A stretch of DNA of 64,000 bases from CAZEER01 sp964511215 (GTDB lineage: Bacteria; Fidelibacterota; Marinisomatia; Marinisomatales; UBA1611). Both the position numbers and the translations under genes were made by a program. Location: assembly GCA_964511215.1 (NCBI GenBank), contig CAZEER010000004.1, forward strand, positions 6,150 to 70,149, read 5' to 3'. This document shows, piece after piece, positions 1 to 8,880 of the stretch. A model generated the notes under the pieces. The model worked only from the letters and a program-made list of their open reading frames with translations, did not search any database and was not told where the DNA came from. How positions within the stretch are numbered: the stretch's first letter is position 1; every line of letters begins with the position of its first letter.

Positions 1-599
1 AATTCACCTGATTCAGGAATTACAATGGTATGTTGATCCCACCCTAAACGCATTTTTACAGTCACAGGGATATCAGGAACAGATTCGACAACTGCAGAGG
101 TTATATCATCCATAATACATAAATCTTTTAATGCTGCAGATCCTGCTCCTCGTTTAGTTATCTTTGGTACAGGACAACCATAATTTATATCTATTATATC
201 AGGTTTAAATGTATTAGAAACATATTTTGCAGCTTTACTCATAATTTCTGGACTATTTCCAAAAATTTGAACGCCTATTGGACGTTCAATATTTTTGAAA
301 TGAATCATATCTAAAGTTTTTGAATTTTCTCTGATTATACCATCAGCTGAAACAAACTCAGAATAAACAACACCAGCACCCATTTCCTTACAAAGAATTC
401 TAAACGGATAATCTGTTATCCCTGCCATTGGTGCAAGTAAAATAGGTGTTTTAATTTTTAAATTTCCAATATTCATAAAATGTAATGAAGATATTTTATG
501 AAATTTAATGTTCTTTTCCTTTAATCTTAAAAAAGAAATACCCCCTAATGGTGTAATCACATAGTCATCAGCTAGGTCTAGCACATTTTGCCATTTCAT
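1..599 (-). CDS. dusB: tRNA-dihydrouridine synthase (DusB-like), 3' end beyond window
   Basis: FMN-dependent enzyme that reduces uridine to dihydrouridine in tRNA. The gene enters from the left edge, so its C-terminal part is missing. The reading frame shows the family opening LLAPMAGITDYPFR (about residues 54-67) and the active-site block INYGCPVPK with the catalytic Cys at about residue 142, followed by GAGSAAL. The start is uncertain. The first ATG (599) gives about 41 extra residues before MNIGNLKIK, where family members normally begin (ATG at 476). Neither start has a clear Shine-Dalgarno site. The gene is divergent from rpmB. Family assignment is firm; the choice of DusB over DusA/C is by resemblance. 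Confidence 0.88.
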   Translation of the reverse strand, partial: MKWQNVLDLADDYVITPLGGISFLRLKEKNIKFHKISSLHFMNIGNLKIKTPILLAPMAGITDYPFRILCKEMGAGVVYSEFVSADGIIRENSKTLDMIHFKNIERPIGVQIFGNSPEIMSKAAKYVSNTFKPDIIDINYGCPVPKITKRGAGSAALKDLCIMDDITSAVVESVPDIPVTVKMRLGWDQHTIVIPESGE

Positions 600-613
600 T
601 TATGAAATAAAAT

Positions 614-642
614 TTGAAAGTGCTACATGAATACATTAAATT
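614..642 (+). promoter_or_regulatory. candidate promoter for rpmB
   Basis: TTGAAA (614-619) and TAAATT (637-642) are separated by exactly 17 bases and lie 38 bases before the rpmB start, in the short gap between two divergent genes. The -35 matches five of six consensus bases and the -10 four of six. The region is so AT-rich that such matches arise by chance, so this is only a candidate. Confidence 0.3.
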
Positions 643-679
643 CCCGGACTTTTTTTAACAAAATTAAATTTAATCAATT

Positions 680-916
680 ATGAGTAGAGTGTGTGACGTA
701 ACGGGTAAGAAACCAATGTTTGGCAATAATGTAAGTCATGCGAATAACAAGACTAGGCGCCGATTCAATATTAACCTGCAAAAAAAGAAATTTTGGTTAC
801 CCAATGAGAGCCGTTATATTACATTAAGAGTTTCTACCCGAGGGATTCGAATAATTGATAAGAAGGGAATTACCCAAGTCGTCCAAAAATTAAGAAAAAA
901 AGGTATTAAAGTTTAA
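680..916 (+). CDS. rpmB: 50S ribosomal protein L28
   Basis: Small basic protein of the large ribosomal subunit. The 78-residue length and the order of motifs fit L28: [23 protein letters not shown] at the N-terminus, then [10 protein letters not shown], then the C-terminal [15 protein letters not shown] segment. The N-terminal CxxTGK is present but the further Cys pairs of zinc-binding L28 forms are not, so it is a zinc-free type. It is a single gene divergent from the dihydrouridine synthase and convergent with ftsZ, with which it shares a terminator. Confidence 0.95.
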   Translation: MSRVCDVTGKKPMFGNNVSHANNKTRRRFNINLQKKKFWLPNESRYITLRVSTRGIRIIDKKGITQVVQKLRKKGIKV

Positions 917-950
917 AAGAGTTTTCAAAGATTAAATTAAAATTCCATTT

Positions 951-984
951 AATGCCCCTTAAATTAATTTAAGGGGCATTTTTT
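951..984 (+). terminator. 30-base palindromic terminator between rpmB and ftsZ
   Basis: Bases 951-980 form a perfect palindrome: AATGCCCCTT, then AAATTAATTT, then AAGGGGCATT, followed by TTTTAG on the plus strand. It sits between the 3' ends of two convergent genes (rpmB stop at 916, ftsZ stop at 1052). Because the stem is symmetrical it can fold in either transcript. The T-run is good on the rpmB side and weak on the ftsZ side. Confidence 0.85.
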
Positions 985-1051
985 AGTTAAAAGGAAGTAT
1001 CTCATTTAAGAAAATTCTTTTATTTTTATGCTAATCTTAATTTTAGACTCC

Positions 1052-2263
1052 CTAATCATGTTGCCTTCTAATAAAAGCTGGAATCTGTAGATCATTGCCA
1101 TAAATTACTGGTGCATCGCTCGTGTCGTCAAAGGTCAAGACTGGTTTTTCATCTTCTTCGACATCTTCAATATTATTTTCAAGGTTTTCTTTTTGTGCAT
1201 GTAGTGGTTTATTTATTAATTCCTGTAGCTGTCGAGTAGGTGGTGTGTCGATTGTTCGCATTTCAGGTTTACCATGCAAATCATCTGATTGTGAAGTAAC
1301 CTTTGGTATATTAAATCCAGTTGCAATAACTGTCACTCGAATTTCATTTTCCAATGTAGGATCAATAACCGCACCAAAAATGATATTTGCTGAAGCTCCT
1401 GCTTCTTCAAATATTATACTAGTTGCTTCATTTGCTTCCATAAGTGTTAGATCATTACCTCCAGTTATATTTACCAAAACTCCTTGAGCTCCTTTGATTG
1501 TAGCATCATCTAAAAGAGGACTTGAAATAGCCTGTTGAGCCGCTAAAACTGCTCGTTCTTCTCCAGAGGCTATTCCAGTTCCCATAATTGCCTCACCCAT
1601 GTTTTTCATGATTGTTTCAACATCTGCAAAATCAAGATTTATAACTCCTTGAACATTAATTAGATCTGAGATTCCTTTTGCAGCTTGATGAAGAATGGTG
1701 TCAGCCATCTGAAATGCTTCTGGTAGAGTAGTTGATTTGTCTACAATTGATATTAGCTTTTGGTTTGGGATTGCAATGAGTGTATCACAGGCTTTTTTCA
1801 TTTCTGACATACCCTCTAATGCTCTATTCATCCTTTTTGGTCCCTCAAAACTAAAAGGAAGAGTTACAATTCCAACTGTTAATATTCCCAGCTCTCTAGA
1901 GATTTGAGAAATTACAGGTGCTGCACCTGTTCCAGTTCCACCTCCTAATCCAGCTGTAATAAAAACCATATCAGCTCCATCTAATAATGAAGTTACTGCC
2001 TCCTTGTCAGCTTCAACTGCTTCTTTACCAACATTAGAATTCGCACCAGCACCAAGTCCTTTAGTTAAATTCTTACCAATTTGGATTTTTTGTTCTGATG
2101 GATTACTATCAAGGTCTTGAGCATCAGTATTAATGGCGATAAAATCCACACCTTGCATCCCGGATGTAATCATTCTTGTTACAGCATTACCTCCCGCTCC
2201 TCCAACTCCGACTACTTTGAGTTTCGCTTTTTGTTCACTTAGACTATCAAATTCAAACAACAT
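1052..2263 (-). CDS. ftsZ: cell division protein FtsZ
   Basis: Tubulin-like GTPase that polymerises into the Z ring at midcell. The 403-residue protein has the GTP-binding loop GGGTGTG at 107-113, an N-terminal VVGVGGAGGNAV nucleotide-binding strand, and the conserved C-terminal peptide DLQIPAFIRRQ (391-401), which docks FtsA and other partners. A variable acidic linker (about 325-385) lies between. It is the last gene of the dcw cluster, 27 bases after ftsA. A good Shine-Dalgarno AAGGAG sits six bases before the ATG, stronger than those of its neighbours and suited to high expression. The shared palindrome downstream ends transcription. Confidence 0.98.
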   Translation of the reverse strand: MLFEFDSLSEQKAKLKVVGVGGAGGNAVTRMITSGMQGVDFIAINTDAQDLDSNPSEQKIQIGKNLTKGLGAGANSNVGKEAVEADKEAVTSLLDGADMVFITAGLGGGTGTGAAPVISQISRELGILTVGIVTLPFSFEGPKRMNRALEGMSEMKKACDTLIAIPNQKLISIVDKSTTLPEAFQMADTILHQAAKGISDLINVQGVINLDFADVETIMKNMGEAIMGTGIASGEERAVLAAQQAISSPLLDDATIKGAQGVLVNITGGNDLTLMEANEATSIIFEEAGASANIIFGAVIDPTLENEIRVTVIATGFNIPKVTSQSDDLHGKPEMRTIDTPPTRQLQELINKPLHAQKENLENNIEDVEEDEKPVLTFDDTSDAPVIYGNDLQIPAFIRRQHD

Positions 2264-2290
2264 GACGTGCTCCTTATTTTACTGGTTTGG

Positions 2291-3565
2291 TTAAAACATA
2301 TCTTCAATGGTATGTCGAATTTTATTTACAATTCCTTTTAGTCCTCTAATAGGAGGTTTTTGAAAACGAACATGATCATTTGCATAAATTGGCCATAGAA
2401 GTAGTCCCATAGCTGTTGCAAAACACGGTTCATTTGCTATGTCCTCTGCACCATCAATGCCTACAGGATTTCCTTTGCGTACGGAAACTCCTAGGGTATC
2501 TTCAGCAAGAGATAAAATATTTCTTAATTGCGCTCCTCCACCAGTCAGTACAATACCATATGTAAGTGGGTCTTTAATATCTGATCTTGAAATTTCTTTT
2601 ATAACCATTTGAAATATCTCTTGCATTCTGGCTTCTACATACCGCGAAACTTCTTTTTCAGAAATTGATCTTTTTAATTTGTTATTTGATGAAATATCAA
2701 TTTTCAACTGATCTGATGACATAGAACTGACTGCTGAGGCATATTTTATTTTAATATTTTCAGCTTCATTTACACTCAGTTGGAGCATTACAGCAATATC
2801 ATTTGTAACCATTTCTGATCCAATTGGTATAATTGCTGAATGCCGAACTGAATTACCATGATAAACTGCAATATTTGTTATTCGGGAGCCTATTTCGACT
2901 AAGGTAATACCTAGTTCCATTTCATCATCTTTTAATGTTGATAAAGCAGATGCAAAGGGCTGGAATACAAGACCATCGATTGATATTCCTAGCTCTTCGA
3001 CACAGTTAACTATATTATTCATGGCTGTTGTGGCAGCAGTAACTAAGTGAACGCGACCTTCCAATCTTCTACCAGTCATGCCTAATGGGTTTTTTATTTC
3101 TTTTAAAGTATCAACAAGATATTCTTGCGGTAATGTGTGTAAAATATCTCGATCAGCAGGTAAGGAGACAGCTTGAGCTAAATCGAGTACTTGATATATA
3201 TCTGCATCATTTATTGAACGATCAGCAAGCCCTCCGGGCGATCCATTAATTCTATTTAATGCTATTGCAGCTTGAGTATTTATAGATCTTATATGTTCAC
3301 CTGTTATAGATAATATTGCTGAAGTTGCCTTAATATTTGCCATTAATTCAGTATCAGTTAAGACAGTTTCCAATTTATCTAATAATTCATCTCTATTCGT
3401 AATTATTCCATTTTTAATTCCTGCTGATTTGATAGAAGAAATTCCTAATAATTTTATATTCTTTTGAGAAGAAGTAGCCTGAGAAATAGCACATGTTATT
3501 TTTGATGAACCTATATCTAGTCCAACGGTGATTTGATTACTATTTCCATTTGGCATAATCTTCAT
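2291..3565 (-). CDS. ftsA: cell division protein FtsA
   Basis: Actin-fold ATPase that tethers FtsZ to the inner membrane. The 424-residue protein opens with the phosphate-1 motif GLDIGSSKI (15-23), later shows the adenosine-binding VLTGGGAQL, and ends with an amphipathic helix (KIRHTIEDMF) typical of the membrane-targeting sequence. Its start overlaps the ftsQ stop as ATGA (4 bases), indicating translational coupling. A second ATG three codons in is possible. Membership in the ftsQ-ftsA-ftsZ block makes the assignment firm. Confidence 0.97.
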   Translation of the reverse strand: MKIMPNGNSNQITVGLDIGSSKITCAISQATSSQKNIKLLGISSIKSAGIKNGIITNRDELLDKLETVLTDTELMANIKATSAILSITGEHIRSINTQAAIALNRINGSPGGLADRSINDADIYQVLDLAQAVSLPADRDILHTLPQEYLVDTLKEIKNPLGMTGRRLEGRVHLVTAATTAMNNIVNCVEELGISIDGLVFQPFASALSTLKDDEMELGITLVEIGSRITNIAVYHGNSVRHSAIIPIGSEMVTNDIAVMLQLSVNEAENIKIKYASAVSSMSSDQLKIDISSNNKLKRSISEKEVSRYVEARMQEIFQMVIKEISRSDIKDPLTYGIVLTGGGAQLRNILSLAEDTLGVSVRKGNPVGIDGAEDIANEPCFATAMGLLLWPIYANDHVRFQKPPIRGLKGIVNKIRHTIEDMF

Positions 3566-4338
3566 AAGCTACGGCTTTTCACAATGATTTGATTATCATA
3601 TCGCATATCAAGATAATTAAAATCAGATAATTTTTTGTGATTAAGCTTAGTCTCAAAGTTTTTTAGAGTATTAAGCCTCATCCATATTTCATCTACGCCT
3701 AAATAAATGTGTGTAGGTTGTTCGGATAAAATAAGTTGCATTTCATTGTTTGCAGTCATTTTCATTTCAGATAAATTTTCATAAAGGGAGTAGTAGTGCT
3801 TTTTAATTTTATTCAACCAGTATATACATTTTTTTACATTTAAAGACATGGCCTTTTCACCAGGTGGGTATAAATTATTTTCAGTATTAAAATTTGTCAT
3901 TATAGGTACGTTGTAATTTTTTAGATTACCTGCATCAGGTAAAACATATCCTTCTTTATCTAATAAAACCATAGGGTCGATTTGCAAAATGGCAATTGGC
4001 TCACGTTCAATAACTTCAACTTTAATTTTAGAAGGATATTTTTTACTGACACGTGCTGCTTGTATATAAGGATGATTTTCTATGTTATTACTAATAACCT
4101 TGAGGTTTGTTTTATCAAGGTTCTTTCCAAGATATTCATCCAATAGATTACTGTAATGGTGACTTTCTAGAATTTTGGTTTCAGAAAAAATGATTCTTTT
4201 AATAATCATTTTTTGATTAAAAGTTGACCACCATGATGAAATGTAAATAAGCGATGCTATAGCAGAAAAAGTCAGCATTAAAAAAAGAACCTTCTTTAAT
4301 TCTACGATTATTTTATTATTCATAAATTGTAAATTCAT
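3562..4338 (-). CDS. ftsQ: cell division protein FtsQ/DivIB
   Basis: Bitopic membrane protein of the divisome that links early and late proteins. The 258 residues comprise a short cytoplasmic tail, one membrane segment (about 17-37), and a POTRA-like region (about 42-110) with the PYIQAARVSKKYPSKIKVEVIEREPIA signature, then a beta domain. The longest start (4338) overlaps murB by 23 bases. A second ATG at 4323 (MNNK) reduces the overlap to 8 bases and is equally plausible. Sequence is weakly conserved, as usual for FtsQ; position between murB and ftsA and the topology carry the call. Confidence 0.9.
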   Translation of the reverse strand: MNLQFMNNKIIVELKKVLFLMLTFSAIASLIYISSWWSTFNQKMIIKRIIFSETKILESHHYSNLLDEYLGKNLDKTNLKVISNNIENHPYIQAARVSKKYPSKIKVEVIEREPIAILQIDPMVLLDKEGYVLPDAGNLKNYNVPIMTNFNTENNLYPPGEKAMSLNVKKCIYWLNKIKKHYYSLYENLSEMKMTANNEMQLILSEQPTHIYLGVDEIWMRLNTLKNFETKLNHKKLSDFNYLDMRYDNQIIVKSRSL

Positions 4339-5239
4339 CTGAATTGAAACCTATTGTTTGTATCTCTAATTCTAATTTGATATTGAATTTTTCTAAAACA
4401 GCTTTTCTAGCTAATTGTATTAATGAACTAATATCTGATGCTGACGCATTACCATGATTAATGAAGAAATTAGCATGATGTGTGGAAATTTCTGCGCCGC
4501 CTACCTTTGTACCTTTTAGGCCTGCATTATCTATCAAATAACCTGCTGCATACTTTTTATGGTTTTTAAAAACACTACCAGCAGAACGATATCTCAGAGG
4601 TTGATTAGTCTTCCTTCCTAAACTTGCATTTATTTTTTTATCATTAATTATTTCGGGTTTTTCTGTTTCAAGTTCAAATCTTGCTAGTAAAATAAATTCA
4701 TCTTTATTAAATGAAGAAAAACGATATGAAAAATCAATATCATTATGATTGTATGTATTGATTTGGCCTTTCATTGTCATAATATCAACACTCTTTAAAT
4801 AATTTGAAATTTCTCCTCCGAACGCACCGGCATTCATGACTAATGCACCCCCCAGTGTTCCTGGAACACCAATCAGACTTTCAAGGCCAGTTAAATTATG
4901 TTTTATAGATTCTTTTACTAACCTACCAAGCATCACACCTGATTCTGCTATTATCAAATTTTCATAGATTTTCAGTTGTTTTAGTGATTTGGCAGGGGTG
5001 ACTACAATTCCCTTAATTCCATCATCTGAAACGAGTATATTGGAACCTGTTCCAACGAAATAGGCAGGAATTTCGTGCTGATTACTGAGTTTTAGTATTT
5101 TACATAGATCAAGACGATTTTTTGGTGTGATATAAGCCATTGCAGGTCCACCTATACCATAGGTTGTATGCTTGGACATTGGTTCATTCTCAAGAAGTTC
5201 GCCCTTAACAATTGATCTTAATTCATCCATAAATTTCAA
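4316..5239 (-). CDS. murB: UDP-N-acetylenolpyruvoylglucosamine reductase MurB
   Basis: FAD enzyme that reduces UDP-GlcNAc-enolpyruvate to UDP-MurNAc with NADPH, in the cytoplasm. Motifs include HTTYGIGGPA (24-33), VGTGSNILVSDDGIKG (62-77), the FAD-binding GVPGTLGGALVMNAGAFGG (124-142) and RYRSAGSVFKNH (216-227), which holds the catalytic Ser222. The 307-residue length and layout match the shorter type II MurB. It starts as an ATGA overlap with the murC stop. Placement between murC and ftsQ is the common order in many phyla. Confidence 0.97.
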   Translation of the reverse strand: MKFMDELRSIVKGELLENEPMSKHTTYGIGGPAMAYITPKNRLDLCKILKLSNQHEIPAYFVGTGSNILVSDDGIKGIVVTPAKSLKQLKIYENLIIAESGVMLGRLVKESIKHNLTGLESLIGVPGTLGGALVMNAGAFGGEISNYLKSVDIMTMKGQINTYNHNDIDFSYRFSSFNKDEFILLARFELETEKPEIINDKKINASLGRKTNQPLRYRSAGSVFKNHKKYAAGYLIDNAGLKGTKVGGAEISTHHANFFINHGNASASDISSLIQLARKAVLEKFNIKLELEIQTIGFNSDEFTIYE

Positions 5240-6633
5240 CCTTCAACTCCATGTATAATTGAATTGAGATGTTTAGAGTATGATTCACAATAACGCCAGA
5301 TATTTCCTGCTCCCATTGTTATCAGCATGTCACCTGGTTTGATGATTTCATCAAGGAATGGTTCAAGGTCATCAAGATTTGGTACTAGATAACAATCATT
5401 TTTCATTTTTTTTATAAGTATATCATAAATCAATTTAGATGTTACCCCTGGAATTGGTTTTTCACGAGCGGGGTAGATGTCTGTAATTAATACTATGTCT
5501 GCAAGTTCTAATGAGCTCGAAAATTCTAGAAAAAATTCTTTTGTTCTACTAAATAAATGAGGTTGGAACACAGCAACAATTCTTTTATCCCAACCGGTTT
5601 TTGCAGAATTCAATGTAGCCTCAACTTCTGTAGGGTGGTGTGCATAATCATCAACAACCATTATATCATTAAAAGTACCTTTAATATCAAATCTCCTACG
5701 AACACCTTTGTATTCATAGATACCTTTTTGGATAGTTTGGAAAGAGAGGCCCATTTCTAAACCTAATACAATGGCTGCCAGAGAGTTTAGCACATTATGT
5801 TCACCAGGAACATTTAACTTTATTTCTCCCAAGCATTCCTCCGCGCGAAAAACAGAGTATGTGGATTTGTTTTCTTGAAATCGAAGGTTTTTCGCTCGAT
5901 AGGCCGCATCCCTTGACTTTCCATAGGTGGTCATGGGCCTCTCAATTTTTGGAATGATTTCCCGTATTGCTGGAGAATCCGCGCATAAAATAACTTCTCC
6001 ATAAAAAGGAACTGATTGACAGTATTGGATAAAAGCATTCTGTAAATCAGTCAAATTTTCGTAACAATCAGTATGCTCTAGTTCGATATTGGTAATAATA
6101 CCAATGGTAGGTTTTAAGGCAAGGAAACTACGGTCAAATTCATCTGCTTCGACAACAATAATGTCCCCACTACCTAAATTTGAATTTGAATCAAGACTGT
6201 GCACAAGGCCTCCAACTACAAGAGTAGGGTCCATTTTTGCATGAGCAAGGATACTACCGACCATAGAAGAAGTGGTAGTTTTACCGTGAGTACCTCCAAC
6301 TGCTATACTAGTTTGTTTTACCGAAATTAGTTCTCCAAGCATTTCTGCCCGCCTAATTATTGGTATACCTTGTTGACGAGCTCTAATAATTTCAGGATTA
6401 TCCATAGGTACCGCACTCGAATAGACTAAAACATCAGCATTATTAAAATTATTAGAATGATGGCCAATTTTTATATCGATGCCAATGTCTTTTAAGCGTT
6501 TAACATTATCATTATTATTGAGATCTGATCCTGATACATTAAAATCTAGATTATATAATAATTCTGCGATACCACTCATACCTATTCCACCAATTCCAAC
6601 AAAAAAAATGTTTTTAATTTTTCTAAACGTCAT
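5236..6633 (-). CDS. murC: UDP-N-acetylmuramate--L-alanine ligase MurC
   Basis: ATP-dependent ligase adding L-Ala to UDP-MurNAc, the first peptide step of the peptidoglycan precursor. The N-terminal Rossmann domain begins FVGIGGIGMSG (11-21), the ATP loop is GTHGKTTT (114-121), with the Mur motifs EADEFDRSF and NIELEHTD following and the C-terminal DDYAHHPTE block. Its 465 residues are normal length. It overlaps murB and murG by 4 bases at each end. A Mpl-type ligase is less likely given the mur operon context. Confidence 0.97.
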   Translation of the reverse strand: MTFRKIKNIFFVGIGGIGMSGIAELLYNLDFNVSGSDLNNNDNVKRLKDIGIDIKIGHHSNNFNNADVLVYSSAVPMDNPEIIRARQQGIPIIRRAEMLGELISVKQTSIAVGGTHGKTTTSSMVGSILAHAKMDPTLVVGGLVHSLDSNSNLGSGDIIVVEADEFDRSFLALKPTIGIITNIELEHTDCYENLTDLQNAFIQYCQSVPFYGEVILCADSPAIREIIPKIERPMTTYGKSRDAAYRAKNLRFQENKSTYSVFRAEECLGEIKLNVPGEHNVLNSLAAIVLGLEMGLSFQTIQKGIYEYKGVRRRFDIKGTFNDIMVVDDYAHHPTEVEATLNSAKTGWDKRIVAVFQPHLFSRTKEFFLEFSSSLELADIVLITDIYPAREKPIPGVTSKLIYDILIKKMKNDCYLVPNLDDLEPFLDEIIKPGDMLITMGAGNIWRYCESYSKHLNSIIHGVEG

Positions 6634-7730
6634 GATATTATTTGAAAAATGTGATCAACTATTTTTCTGGTTGCATCTGGACGACCTAGTTTTTTTGAAG
6701 CAACACTCATCTTTTTTAATTCTTTTTCATTATGTATCAAATTCATAATAGTATATCGAAGATCTTGTGCATTAAGTGATTTTTCGAATAAGATACGGGC
6801 CGCACCAGCATTTACCAAAGATTGAGCATTTTTTGTCTGATGGTCACCAGCAGCAAATGGAAATGGTATGAGGATAGCCGGTTTTCCACAGACTGTTATT
6901 TCGGCCAAAGTCAAGGCACCACTCCTACAAATTATTAAATCAGAAATTGAATAGGCATTAGCCATATTGTTTATAAATGGGACAACACAAATTTTATCTG
7001 AATTTTGTTTTTTATATTTTGAATATTCTAAATCACCAGTTTGCCAAATGATTTGAATTCCAGAGTCTGAAATATATTTTATAATTTGATTCATTATTTT
7101 ATTGAGATATGAAGATCCCTGACTACCACCAAATAGAAAAATCGTTTTATTTCTGTTGTTAAGTTTAAATTGTTTATAGGCTTCTTGAGTGTTACCATTT
7201 TCAATTCCTTTACGTACGGGGTTGCCAGTGTGGATTGTTTCCGATTCAAGTGTAGATTTGGATTCATCAAATGCTACACAAATTTTATCTGCATTTTTTG
7301 CAAACCACCGAGTAGTGATGCCCGGAAAAGAATTTTGCTCTTGCAGAATAATAGGTAATGCTTCTTTTTTTCTGGATGCAACATATAAAGGTATGGCAGA
7401 TGCGTACCCTCCAGTACCGATTACTACTTGTGGTATAAATTCATTCATTACTTTTTGTATCTTATATAAAGAACGAATTAGACGCATAGGCAATAAGCTA
7501 TTTTTTAAAACACTTTTTATATTTATACCACGATGAAAGCCGCTTATCGGTAAGAGTGTATGCCAGACATCTTTTATGGGAAAGACCTTTGCCTCTAGAC
7601 CAAAATTTGAACCAATGTAATGAATTTTTGCTTTTGGTTGACGGAATTGAATTTCTTCGCCAATTGCTAAAGCGGGGAATAAGTGACCACCGGTCCCACC
7701 ACCTGCGATAAGTATTTTTAATTCAGCCAT
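6630..7730 (-). CDS. murG: UDP-GlcNAc transferase MurG
   Basis: GT28 glycosyltransferase that adds GlcNAc to lipid I, producing lipid II on the inner face of the membrane. With the ATG at 7730 the protein is 366 residues and begins MAELKILIAGGGTGGH, with GGGTGGH at 10-16. The frame is open further upstream to an ATG at 7787, but that adds 19 residues inside ftsW and moves the first beta strand away from the N-terminus. The 7730 start instead gives an 8-base overlap with the ftsW stop, as elsewhere in this operon. Also seen: FLFGGSQGSSYLN and the donor-binding block CRSGALTLAEI...FPFAAGDHQ. Confidence 0.96.
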   Translation of the reverse strand: MAELKILIAGGGTGGHLFPALAIGEEIQFRQPKAKIHYIGSNFGLEAKVFPIKDVWHTLLPISGFHRGINIKSVLKNSLLPMRLIRSLYKIQKVMNEFIPQVVIGTGGYASAIPLYVASRKKEALPIILQEQNSFPGITTRWFAKNADKICVAFDESKSTLESETIHTGNPVRKGIENGNTQEAYKQFKLNNRNKTIFLFGGSQGSSYLNKIMNQIIKYISDSGIQIIWQTGDLEYSKYKKQNSDKICVVPFINNMANAYSISDLIICRSGALTLAEITVCGKPAILIPFPFAAGDHQTKNAQSLVNAGAARILFEKSLNAQDLRYTIMNLIHNEKELKKMSVASKKLGRPDATRKIVDHIFQIIS

Positions 7731-8880
7731 TAAAGATTGGATTCCAATTTTTATCACTCCCAACTGAACGTCTAGTTTGTGATACATTTAATAGTATACC
7801 CATCAGAGCCATATTAACTACCATTCCTGAACCGCCATAGCTTACCATGGGCATTGGTAGTCCTGTCACAGGAAAGATACCTGTAACTACTGCTGCATTA
7901 ACAAATGCATAGATGACCAGATTAAAAACGATTCCAATTGTTAGAAATATACCAAATGGGTCGGTGCATTCTCTTGCAATTTTGATGCCCCTAAGGAAGA
8001 TTAGTAAAAAAAGAGTTAAAACAGGCACTGTTCCAATAACAAAGCCTAATTCTTCACCAATAATTGCAAAAATAAAATCAGTATGAGGGGTTGGAAGAAA
8101 ATGATTTTTTTCGATACTATTACCTAGTCCAACTCCAAACACACCTCCATTGCCTAAACTGATTAAAGATTGGTTAGCTTGATATCCAAAATCTGGATTA
8201 TCTCCAATTCCAAGCCAATACAATACTCTCTGTTTCCGATACTCTCTGGAAAACAAAACAATGATACCAATTAACATAGTTACTGCACCAGAGAATGTGA
8301 GTTGGGAAACTTCGGCGCCTCCTATAAACAAAATTAGCATACCAATTACACAGATCATTAGTGCGGTGCTGTAATCAGGTTGAATAATGATTAATGCCAT
8401 GACGATGCTTAATAACGTTAAGGCAGGTAAGAGCCCCTTTTGAAATTGTTTTAATTGTTCTCTTTTTTTATCAACATAGTAAGACAAAAAAACAATTATA
8501 GAAAATCGAGCAAAATCAGATGTCTGGAGTGAAAAAAGACCTAAATATAACCATCTAGAGGGCTTGTACCAGGAATACCCTTTAAATAAATAATATGCCT
8601 TAGTGATGACTAATAATAGAATAGAAGCAACAATTAAATATGGAGCAACTAATTTTAATTTTCTATAATCAATTAAAAGAAAACCAAATAGAAAAAAGAT
8701 TCCAACTAAGAGTCTTTTAAGATGGTTTGTTAAAAATAACATTTCTGTTTTTCCATTAGACGATGTGAAAGATTCGTACCAGCTTGCACTATAAAGCATA
8801 ATTGTCCCAATTACTGCTAATATACATAGATAAATAAGAAGATGTCGATCATACTTATGGATAATCATATCTATCATCAC
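7723..8880 (-). CDS. ftsW: SEDS glycosyltransferase FtsW
   Basis: Polytopic SEDS-family peptidoglycan polymerase of the divisome, working with the FtsI transpeptidase encoded in the same operon. The 385 residues contain about ten hydrophobic segments and the family block SLISLGNGGVFGVGLGNS plus the C-terminal GLPMPMVSYGGSGM. RodA is the close alternative, but the location between murD and murG is the classic ftsW position. Overlaps murD by 4 bases (ATGA). Confidence 0.95.
   Translation of the reverse strand: MMIDMIIHKYDRHLLIYLCILAVIGTIMLYSASWYESFTSSNGKTEMLFLTNHLKRLLVGIFFLFGFLLIDYRKLKLVAPYLIVASILLLVITKAYYLFKGYSWYKPSRWLYLGLFSLQTSDFARFSIIVFLSYYVDKKREQLKQFQKGLLPALTLLSIVMALIIIQPDYSTALMICVIGMLILFIGGAEVSQLTFSGAVTMLIGIIVLFSREYRKQRVLYWLGIGDNPDFGYQANQSLISLGNGGVFGVGLGNSIEKNHFLPTPHTDFIFAIIGEELGFVIGTVPVLTLFLLIFLRGIKIARECTDPFGIFLTIGIVFNLVIYAFVNAAVVTGIFPVTGLPMPMVSYGGSGMVVNMALMGILLNVSQTRRSVGSDKNWNPIFNG

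Noticed and set aside
1122..1487. 121-codon ORF on the plus strand opposite ftsZ
   Set aside because: Antisense shadow of a highly conserved gene; low-complexity Ser-rich product with no domain.
7189..7536. 115-codon plus-strand ORF opposite murG
   Set aside because: Shadow of murG with no recognisable motif and no promoter or ribosome site.
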